The notes beneath the pieces are model-generated. The model searched no databases and was not told the origin of the DNA. It saw only the letters and a list, made by a program, of their open reading frames with translations. A DNA stretch of 64,000 nucleotides from Cyclobacteriaceae bacterium. Lineage in GTDB: Bacteria > Bacteroidota > Bacteroidia > Cytophagales > Cyclobacteriaceae. Where the stretch lies: NCBI GenBank assembly GCA_016786585.1, contig JAEUUI010000007.1:466701-530700 (forward strand). Reading direction: 5' to 3'. This document shows positions 16,797 through 23,379 of this stretch, piece by piece. Positions within the stretch are counted from its first letter, which is position 1, and the number at the start of each line of letters is the position of its first letter. The translations under genes and the position numbers were made by a program.

Positions 16797-17669
16797 ATGA
16801 AAATTACGCTGATGCTATTACTGTGCTTTACGATTACCATTTCGTTTGCCCAAAAAGAGAAAGATAAGCCAAAGAAGCAAGGTACTTTTTTGTTGGAATC
16901 CCAATTCAAAGATTACATTCCCGTTTCGCCCTTAGAATTTGAGCAAACCGTTGATATTTATAATTCAAAGACGAAAACCTTTGTAAAACTCTCCATAAAA
17001 GAACTGGCAAGTGATAAAACGGCTGTTCTTCAATTTTTGCCCAATGAGGCTGTATTTGCAACCGTTAGAAAAAATGATAATTCAGCTGAGGCGAAATACG
17101 GACCTGCTTCAATAACAGCCGAAGCCGGATCATATACTGTAACACTCGACTATTGCAAATTCACAACTCTCAAAGTGATTAACGAAGATGGAACAACCTG
17201 TGCTGGATTTACCAAGGTGGGGATAGGTATGCGAATTACTGCGCAAATCACCACATTTAAAGCGGGCGTTGATGTTAGTTCGCTAATCGGTTTGGGGCTT
17301 GCAGCCAAAAGCAATAATCTGGCAGGTCAATTAAGTGTCGACATCATTGGGATGGAGTCGAGTAAAATAACCGATTTGATTACGTTGCCAGTCGATATCA
17401 GTGAATCATCTATTCAAACCGCTCTTCAATCGCTCTCGGCAATCAAGTCTAAAATATATGATGAAGATACCCGGCTATATCCCCAGGTGGTTGCAATAAA
17501 AAGGGGAAATGCCAGCTCATGTTCAGTTTTCGATATTCTGAATACACTTGATCCGGGTGGCAAAAATACCATAAAGTCAGGCGTCAATACTCAACAACAA
17601 CAGCAGCAACAACAGCAGCAACAACAACAACAGCAGCAACAACAGCAGCAGCAACAACCCGGACAGTAA
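16797..17669 (+). CDS. secreted hypothetical protein with polyglutamine tail (leader-repeat gene 2)
   Basis: 290 residues with a signal peptide (MKITLMLLLCFTITISFAQ). The mature protein is Lys-rich at first, then of mixed strand and helix, with three Cys (in DYCKF, TTCAG and SSCSV). It ends in 22 consecutive Gln encoded by mixed CAA and CAG (17592-17657), then PGQ. The domain is not recognised. Polyglutamine runs are rare in bacteria and the codon array can expand or contract. The protein is followed by 62 bases and then the third leader repeat. Confidence 0.72.
   Translation: MKITLMLLLCFTITISFAQKEKDKPKKQGTFLLESQFKDYIPVSPLEFEQTVDIYNSKTKTFVKLSIKELASDKTAVLQFLPNEAVFATVRKNDNSAEAKYGPASITAEAGSYTVTLDYCKFTTLKVINEDGTTCAGFTKVGIGMRITAQITTFKAGVDVSSLIGLGLAAKSNNLAGQLSVDIIGMESSKITDLITLPVDISESSIQTALQSLSAIKSKIYDEDTRLYPQVVAIKRGNASSCSVFDILNTLDPGGKNTIKSGVNTQQQQQQQQQQQQQQQQQQQQQQPGQ
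17592..17657 (+). repeat. CAA/CAG trinucleotide repeat (22 units)
   Basis: Twenty-two glutamine codons in an irregular mix (12 or more CAA, the rest CAG) at the 3' end of the gene at 16797. The mix of synonymous codons suggests either selection for the Gln tract or an old, partly degenerate microsatellite. Confidence 0.95.
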
Positions 17670-17731
17670 CAATAGTTAGCTTGGCCGATGTACTAAATGT
17701 CAAATTTCAACTAAATCTAACAGAAGGATAC

Positions 17732-17765
17732 CCGGAGTAAGCCGAAAATCCGAAGAAGAGTAGGC
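17732..17765 (+). repeat. 34-bp leader repeat, copy 3
   Basis: Identical to the copies at 16119 and 16744. It ends 21 bases before ATG 17787. No fourth copy was found before the following gene at 18585. Confidence 0.9.
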
Positions 17766-17786
17766 GTCATATTAAACATTAACTTC

Positions 17787-18581
17787 ATGAAGAGATGTCT
17801 CGTTATTTTCACAATGCTCACTGCGAGTTTTAATCTGTTTGCACAAAGCAAACAAAGCCTCAAGCAAATGAGAGACTATTTTAAAGGTTTAACAGGCGGT
17901 CCTTATGTTTTCATGCAATCACCACGAACCGACTTCGAAGTTGGTATGATCTACCAATTTATCAACGGTCGATTTTATCGGTTCAGCACAACCGCAGAGT
18001 GCTTTGGCTCACCAACAAATATTTTGAGTGCTCAGGTACAATCGTTTCAAGTTAATAAGACGTTAGAAGCCAGCTGGAAAGTCGGTCTTGAAATCTTAGC
18101 TATGGGCCCGATCACCGAAGATGTTAAATTGAACCTTGAGGCAAAAAATATCTCAAAGATTTCAATTTCGATTGGTAATCTCACATCGCGTTCCATGTCG
18201 CTGCTCAAACTGAAGGCATTGTTAAAAGATAACAATGTAGATCAACTGTGCAGGCAATCGGAATTGGTTAAAGGCGACACTAAATATATCGTTACAGAAG
18301 TTTTGATGTCCGATAGTCTGGAGATTGAGTTTTCGGACAGCAATAATAACAAAATCGATATTAGTGCGGAGTTTATAAAAAAGATTTTGCCCAACGTGCA
18401 AATTGACCGCACCAAAATTTCCAACGGCAAATTGGCAATCATAAAAACACAATTTGTTATTGCTTATAAACCCATTCGTATTAAAACACTGGAGAAAAAC
18501 AGTGCTGACGGTCTTATACTCGAGTTCGATCCCGATAACCTTCAGGCGCTCGATGCATACTATAATCAAATCAGTCAGTAG
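17787..18581 (+). CDS. secreted hypothetical protein (leader-repeat gene 3)
   Basis: 264 residues; signal peptide cleaved near LFAQS. The mature part has mixed helix and strand (RDYFKGLTGGPYVFMQSPRTDFEVG near the start, KTLEKNSADGLILEFDP near the end). No family is recognised. It is unrelated to the two genes before it by eye, although it shares their leader. Its stop is three bases before the start of the protease gene, so the two are likely co-transcribed and may work together. Confidence 0.7.
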   Translation: MKRCLVIFTMLTASFNLFAQSKQSLKQMRDYFKGLTGGPYVFMQSPRTDFEVGMIYQFINGRFYRFSTTAECFGSPTNILSAQVQSFQVNKTLEASWKVGLEILAMGPITEDVKLNLEAKNISKISISIGNLTSRSMSLLKLKALLKDNNVDQLCRQSELVKGDTKYIVTEVLMSDSLEIEFSDSNNNKIDISAEFIKKILPNVQIDRTKISNGKLAIIKTQFVIAYKPIRIKTLEKNSADGLILEFDPDNLQALDAYYNQISQ

Positions 18582-18584
18582 CGT

Positions 18585-19403
18585 ATGAAAGTAATAAGCT
18601 ATATAGTTGCGTGTTGCCTTTCGGGTGCTGCTTGTGCACAGACGGTAGTTTCCCCGCTGCCGGTAACCGCAAGCTACCATGCAGTTAAAGTCAGCGTTAC
18701 TGACGATGAAACCCTTGTCCCTACCGGTCGAACCCTGGCGGGCCGCGAAGGCACTGCGTTTTCTTTGTATAAAAGGAAAAACGGACCGAACAACTACACC
18801 TTGTTCTTTTTAACCGCTGCCCATGTAATTGTTGGTGTTGACGAGATCGAATCCGGGTCTGACCCTAAAAAGTTTAACCGTGTTTTAACCCTCCATTTCG
18901 ATAACGACACCCGATGGATATTGCCCTTAAACGATACGCGAATTAACATCGCAATTTGTTCACAGTGGCGGTCACGTTTTAATGATGTCGCAATCTTTAG
19001 CATTGATAATATTAGCTCCCAGTTAGCGCAACGATTCAGCGAATCTGTAATGAATACCTGCGATTATGGCACAAGCGAACCGCAGGCAATCAGCATTATG
19101 GGCTATCGGCAAGGACAATACGAGCGTGTTAGTTTTTCAGGCAGTACCGAAACAACAATACTTAAGCCCTATCGGAAAATTATCAGTTTTCAGCAAGGGC
19201 CAAGCCCGGGTGTAAGCGGGGCTCCGGTAATGAATACCTGCAACAATCAAGTAGTCGGCATATATGCAGGGGAAATTTCAGAAATACCCGGAATGTTCTA
19301 CTACGTTGATTTCACCTCGCTGGCAAGAACCGAATTTATTGAAAGGTTTATCGATCACGGACCCTATCGTCTCCGTGTAGTAAATGCAAATTCCTGTAAT
19401 TGA
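18585..19403 (+). CDS. secreted trypsin-like serine protease
   Basis: 272 residues with a signal peptide (cleavage near ACAQT). A chymotrypsin-fold catalytic triad can be placed: His80 in FLTAAH, Asp134 in FNDVAIF, and Ser211 in PGVSGAPV. Later strands (VVGIYAG) also fit the fold. It starts 3 bases after the preceding secreted-protein gene, suggesting translational coupling. Its target is unknown; the neighbour is a possible substrate or inhibitor, but that is a guess from position. No PDZ domain is present, so it is not a DegP-type protease. Confidence 0.8.
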   Translation: MKVISYIVACCLSGAACAQTVVSPLPVTASYHAVKVSVTDDETLVPTGRTLAGREGTAFSLYKRKNGPNNYTLFFLTAAHVIVGVDEIESGSDPKKFNRVLTLHFDNDTRWILPLNDTRINIAICSQWRSRFNDVAIFSIDNISSQLAQRFSESVMNTCDYGTSEPQAISIMGYRQGQYERVSFSGSTETTILKPYRKIISFQQGPSPGVSGAPVMNTCNNQVVGIYAGEISEIPGMFYYVDFTSLARTEFIERFIDHGPYRLRVVNANSCN

Positions 19404-19436
19404 TCAAATTGATTTGCAACACTAAAATACTTCCCC

Positions 19437-19733
19437 ATGCCCGAACTAAAAGACTCCTTCTGCGTCCTCCAGCTCATCAGCCCCGGCCCGCTGCAGCGCG
19501 CCAACCTGCGCAGCTTCCTCAACGGCAAAGCCCTCTACATCGAAATTGGCGATTGCTTCTTCATCAGCCTCGAGCCCGCCCTCAAAGGCCGCATCTCCCG
19601 CGCCCTCAAGAATGACGGAACCAACTTCATCCTCGCCTTCACTAACATCAGGGCCGGGGCCGATGTGCTCACCAACGGCATCACCAAAAACGACAAAACC
19701 AAACTCGAACAAATGATCTGGGAAGACCAATAA
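19437..19733 (+). CDS. small hypothetical protein
   Basis: 98 residues, no signal peptide, beginning MPELKDSFCVLQLISPG. GC content is clearly higher than in the genes just upstream. The stop is three bases before the start of the barrel gene at 19737, so both are probably translated from one message. No family is recognised. A cytoplasmic protein paired with a secreted barrel could be an accessory factor, but nothing in the sequence shows this. Confidence 0.65.
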   Translation: MPELKDSFCVLQLISPGPLQRANLRSFLNGKALYIEIGDCFFISLEPALKGRISRALKNDGTNFILAFTNIRAGADVLTNGITKNDKTKLEQMIWEDQ

Positions 19734-19736
19734 CCT

Positions 19737-20786
19737 ATGAAAGCACCCTTCGCACTCCTTATTATAGTGTGCAGCCTCGTATCCGCCCACGCCCGGCAGG
19801 ATACCCTCGGCTTCGCACCCCGCGCAGCCAAAAAGCGCACCATCTTCGAAGCCTTCTATCCCATAGGCGATAACCCCAGCATCGGCTACAAAACCAACAT
19901 CGTTAGCGATGAAACCATCCTCTTCGAAGCCAACCCCTTCTTGCGCCTCCGGCTCATCAACACCATGGATAAATTCATGAGCACCACCCCCAACAACAAC
20001 TGGAAACAGAACTGGGGCTTCGCCTGGTACATCGCCTACCGGCCCCAGCTGCGCATGTATACCGATAACTCCATGCCCGCAAAAACACCCTCCAACAAAA
20101 TCAGCATCGCAGCATTTCAGTGGGCTAAAGTTTTTGAATCATCCACACAGAAACTTTCCATGCTCGCCATCTCCTTCGAGAGCGGCCACTACTCCAACGG
20201 GCAGGACCGCTGCGCCTTCAATGCCAACATCGCCGATGGCACCAAAGCGTGCGACAGCGTGTATAACCTCATCACCGATAAAACCAATCTTTCAAAAATC
20301 CTCAACCGCAGCTCCGGCAACTTCTCTACTAACTACACCGAAATCATCATCAGCTATAAGTGGTTCCCCGCGCTCGATCAAAAGTTCAGGCCCATGCAAG
20401 CCTGGTCCGTGCAGGGCGGCATTAACGTCTATCACGATAAGCTCCTGTTCGTGGGCAACGTAGGCGGCTACTCCGATGCCGACATTACCATCTACGGCCG
20501 CAACCGGTTTACAGCCGGGGGCAGCTACATGTGGCGCATCAGCGAGGCCAACCTCAGGCGGTTTGTAATAGCCGTCAATACCGAAATCATCGCCACCCCG
20601 CATCCGTCCGTTAACCCGTGGCGGGGCGAGCTCACGTTTACCTACTTCATGCACAACAGCACCGGCTTCTTCGCCAGCGTTAATGCCGGGCACGATAATT
20701 ATAACTACCGGTTTGTCGATTCCGGCTTCCAGCTGTTTGCCGGCCTCACGTTCGATGTCTTCCCGCCCGTGCAGTTAAAGCGTTGA
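19737..20786 (+). CDS. outer membrane beta-barrel, possibly phospholipase A (OMPLA)-like
   Basis: 349 residues with a signal peptide (cleavage near AHARQ). The body is made of alternating strands with many aromatic residues and ends on a strand near FAGLTFDVF. At about residues 147-153 it has FESGHYSNGQD. OMPLA has its catalytic His and Ser in an H-x-S-N-G motif preceded by strands of this kind, so a related outer-membrane phospholipase is possible. The third catalytic residue (Asn of the SRSWNR region in E. coli) cannot be placed with confidence. Codon use is GC-rich and coherent with the small gene upstream. Confidence 0.6.
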   Translation: MKAPFALLIIVCSLVSAHARQDTLGFAPRAAKKRTIFEAFYPIGDNPSIGYKTNIVSDETILFEANPFLRLRLINTMDKFMSTTPNNNWKQNWGFAWYIAYRPQLRMYTDNSMPAKTPSNKISIAAFQWAKVFESSTQKLSMLAISFESGHYSNGQDRCAFNANIADGTKACDSVYNLITDKTNLSKILNRSSGNFSTNYTEIIISYKWFPALDQKFRPMQAWSVQGGINVYHDKLLFVGNVGGYSDADITIYGRNRFTAGGSYMWRISEANLRRFVIAVNTEIIATPHPSVNPWRGELTFTYFMHNSTGFFASVNAGHDNYNYRFVDSGFQLFAGLTFDVFPPVQLKR

Positions 20787-21137
20787 TGATTGATCACTGG
20801 GGAACTTGTCTTCATAGAATTGTCAGGCTTGCCCTGACAGCATCGTCAGTGGCTTGCCCTGATGGCCTCTGAATCTGGTTAAGTTCTCCTGATTGCTTAG
20901 GCCCATCAGTGGCTTGTCCTGACAGCCTCTGCAAATTCAGAAAGTACAACTGACTACTTAGGCTCGTCAGGGCGTGCCCCTGCCGGCCTTCGCTCGGGGT
21001 TACACCCCTGATGGCCGAAGGCCCGTCAGGGTCGGGCTATTCGCTGCAAGCTCCCTCCATCGCGGGCGGGTAAAGTTTATGCCCACGGGTTGTCGGCAGG
21101 CTTTCCGCTGCTATCCCTCACGCGGAGGGTGTTTTTA
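20787..21137. repeat. intergenic repeats: degenerate roughly 60-bp direct repeats and hairpins
   Basis: TCAGTGGCTTGCCCTGATGG starts at 20846 and a close relative at 20906 (60 bp apart). A more diverged third unit starts near 20967. Each contains a CTGA..TCAG-type inverted repeat. Further right, 20988-21030 has GC-rich inverted repeats around GGCCTTCGCTCGGGG and CCCCTGATGGCC. No open frame in it looks coding. Confidence 0.6.
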
Positions 21138-21154
21138 ATAGGAGTTACTCCTAT
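21138..21154. promoter_or_regulatory. palindrome copy 3 (ATAGGAGTTACTCCTAT)
   Basis: Perfect 17-bp palindrome, 53 bases before ATG 21208. This nearly matches the 52-base spacing of copy 1. A preceding GCGGAGGGTGTTT is shared with copy 4. A weak TATCTTAG at 21177-21184 could be a -7 element. Confidence 0.6.
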
Positions 21155-21207
21155 AGCAAGCAAATTTTTAATTCGGTATCTTAGATGAGTCAACTAAATC
21201 CTTAACC

Positions 21208-21852
21208 ATGAAAAAGACCTTGATTTTGCTTGTCGCGATGTGGTTCGTGTTAAGCTGTGAAAACAATGAATCAAAAGAGTTATTAGATGAGGCAAGCCTT
21301 CGGGAAACGCTTTCCGATCGAAGTGATTATAATGAAATTGTTGATATATTAACGAGCAACTACGCGGCAATAAGTTCAATGAATGAGGAGGAGAGAAGTA
21401 AATTCTTTGAGCTATCGGCAAAAGGTAAACAACTTGATTTTAGCGCATTAGAGCAGTATGGAAAAATGTGTGAGAAGTTTGGATTTTCTGCGAAACATAT
21501 TAAAATGATTGACAACCTCAAGGCGGAGTTACGGGCGAATTATTTGTTCCGTACATCCGACTTTGACAAAATTATGAAAGCCGATTACGGGGCGAAAATT
21601 GAAATTCTGCTTTCTTCTAGCCGTATCCTGGTCGCAGCACCTTACCCGTATTGTATTATGAAATGTTCCAGTGAAGCAGATGTCCGTAGAGGCGAAGTAG
21701 AAGCATCGATAAGTCAGGTTCCGGGATACCAGAATACAAGCGCGGAATTTAAGGAGGCTATTTTAGACTTGGTTTATTCAACATATTATAGCGGTTGTTA
21801 TGATTGCTGCTCCCAGGCAACATACAGTTGCAGGCCAGAAGCACAAGAATAA
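21208..21852 (+). CDS. lipoprotein of unknown function
   Basis: 214 residues. The lipoprotein signal ends at Cys17 (FVLSC). The mature part is helical and acidic in its first half (residues about 20-130). The C-terminal third is Cys-rich (CIMKC near 150 and CYDCCSQATYSC near the end), suggesting disulphide bonds. No family is recognised. It overlaps no gene; the next small secreted-protein gene starts 22 bases downstream, probably in the same operon. Confidence 0.68.
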   Translation: MKKTLILLVAMWFVLSCENNESKELLDEASLRETLSDRSDYNEIVDILTSNYAAISSMNEEERSKFFELSAKGKQLDFSALEQYGKMCEKFGFSAKHIKMIDNLKAELRANYLFRTSDFDKIMKADYGAKIEILLSSSRILVAAPYPYCIMKCSSEADVRRGEVEASISQVPGYQNTSAEFKEAILDLVYSTYYSGCYDCCSQATYSCRPEAQE

Positions 21853-21874
21853 TTTTTCCACCAACGCTATTTAC

Positions 21875-22312
21875 ATGAAAGCCCTTCTTACCATTTCATT
21901 TTTCATCGGACTGTCCTTTTCGGCTATCGCTCAGAAGTTAGACTCTGTTAGGTTCGCAAATCTGTATGGGAGGATTACTGACATTTATTCGAAAAGTATT
22001 GATCCTTATCTGACAAAGATGGCCGAGCAAGAACTTTCACCGTTGTCTGCCAATCCTTCCAATGAAGTAATGGTGCTGCGTCAGGCAACAGTTGTAACCA
22101 AGGTGAAAACGTATAAAGCCATCTTAAAGGAAATATTCTCGGATTGTTATTTGAACCTCAACAAAAATCTAACCCCCCTGCAGGAAGACCCGCATTCGTA
22201 TGTTACCGGGTATTTGGATATGGCCATTCGAAGCAATTTTCCAAAGCTGGAAGAATCATTCTACCGCGAAAACTGGAGAGAGTTGTTTAAAATTTATGAG
22301 TTTAAGCCGTAA
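21875..22312 (+). CDS. secreted hypothetical protein
   Basis: 145 residues from ATG 21875, which begins a signal peptide (MKALLTISFFIGLSFSAIAQ). The in-frame start at 21800 lies inside the previous gene and lacks a signal. The mature part looks all-helical. No family is recognised. It follows the lipoprotein gene by 22 bases. Confidence 0.65.
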   Translation: MKALLTISFFIGLSFSAIAQKLDSVRFANLYGRITDIYSKSIDPYLTKMAEQELSPLSANPSNEVMVLRQATVVTKVKTYKAILKEIFSDCYLNLNKNLTPLQEDPHSYVTGYLDMAIRSNFPKLEESFYRENWRELFKIYEFKP

Positions 22313-22356
22313 TACTTGCTCCCATTGCTTACAGGTAACAAGCGGAGGGTGTTTCA

Positions 22357-22373
22357 ATAGGAGTTACTCCTAT
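22357..22373. promoter_or_regulatory. palindrome copy 4 (ATAGGAGTTACTCCTAT)
   Basis: Perfect 17-bp palindrome in the gap before the lipoprotein gene at 22509 (135 bases away). Together with copy 3 it shares the upstream string GCGGAGGGTGTTT, so the repeated element is longer than the palindrome in these two places. Confidence 0.6.
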
Positions 22374-22508
22374 CAGTCGAGGCTGAAATTCACTAACTCA
22401 CCTAAATTTATCGTTGGCTATAATCTGTTGTTTGATGCCAGTCAAATGGCTGAGGGAGTACTATGTGTTTGATTGTGGCTTTTGTAATGCTACTAATCTT
22501 TTCGACAT

Positions 22509-23324
22509 ATGAAACCCACACGTCCAATCCTTCTTTTTCTCACAGCAATATTTCTTTCTTCATGTGCAACACCTTTTTACCAGGTGTATAAGGTTGCACC
22601 CCTAAATGCCGAATTTCAAAAAAGCGATCTGATTAAATTCGAAGATCCTTATTGTGTCGTCTCGTACAATCTGTGGAGTCAGGGGGGTGACATAGGTTTT
22701 TTGTTCACCAACAAGACCGATGAGAACATTTTCATAGAATTAGATCAAACATTCTTCGTGTTAAATGGTATTGCGCATAATTATTACCTGAACCGGGTAT
22801 ACACAACGTCCGAGACTTCCGCTGCATCCTTTGCGCAATCTTCCGGATTTTCGAGAACAAGTTCCGACATGGTTCAATCCGGCAATCGTACTATATCACG
22901 CGGGGTAGTTAAGGCAACTGGCTATTCAGTTTCTTTTGCGGAGGAGAAAGTTGTTTGCATTCCACCGCACACATCGAAGAGAATTGCAGAATATAGCATC
23001 AGCGATAATCTGTACCGTAACTGCGATCTTTTTAAATATCCGACAAAAAAGCAAATCACCACAGCTACGTTTACCCGTTCAAACAGTCCCGTGGTGTTTA
23101 GTAACCGCATCACTTATAGGCCCGGTACCGGTGAAGCTATGCAAATGAACAACGAATTTTTTGTAGCGGAAGTCACTAATCTGCCGGAAGCAGAAGCTGT
23201 GGAATTGACGCGAGCAGAATTTTGCGACCAGAAAGCCTTAAGCGCTAGGGAGGTTGTTAGCGGTTCTGCTCCCGATCGGTTTTACATTAAGTACCAGAAA
23301 ACGGTGGATTATCTGAAGCACTAA
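22509..23324 (+). CDS. lipoprotein of unknown function
   Basis: 271 residues; lipoprotein signal ends at Cys19 (FLSSC). After a short linker come strands with DPYCVVSYNLWSQGG and a central Ser/Thr-rich stretch (TTSETSAASFAQSSGFSRTSS). The C-terminal half has EVTNLPEAEAVELTRAEFC. It is not recognised. A 25-codon open frame (22435-22512) ends on this gene's start as ATGA, but I do not call it. The AT-rich restriction island begins just after this gene. Confidence 0.68.
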   Translation: MKPTRPILLFLTAIFLSSCATPFYQVYKVAPLNAEFQKSDLIKFEDPYCVVSYNLWSQGGDIGFLFTNKTDENIFIELDQTFFVLNGIAHNYYLNRVYTTSETSAASFAQSSGFSRTSSDMVQSGNRTISRGVVKATGYSVSFAEEKVVCIPPHTSKRIAEYSISDNLYRNCDLFKYPTKKQITTATFTRSNSPVVFSNRITYRPGTGEAMQMNNEFFVAEVTNLPEAEAVELTRAEFCDQKALSAREVVSGSAPDRFYIKYQKTVDYLKH

Positions 23325-23379
23325 CTTTTGAAGGTGGTTCGAAGTCTTTATCTTGACATTATTTTCGTCTTATACCCTC

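Noticed and set aside
16119..17765. Three 34-bp repeats as a CRISPR array
   Set aside because: Copies are 625 and 988 bp apart with whole genes between them, far beyond CRISPR spacer length, and no cas gene is in the window.
19446..19790. Long minus-strand frame of acidic residues across 19437-19790
   Set aside because: It is a shadow of a GC-rich plus-strand gene, as shown by its Glu/Ala/Gly bias.
22435..22512. 25-codon frame ending on the start of the lipoprotein gene at 22509
   Set aside because: Too short to support; overlap of ATGA type could be chance. Noted for ribosome-profiling checks.
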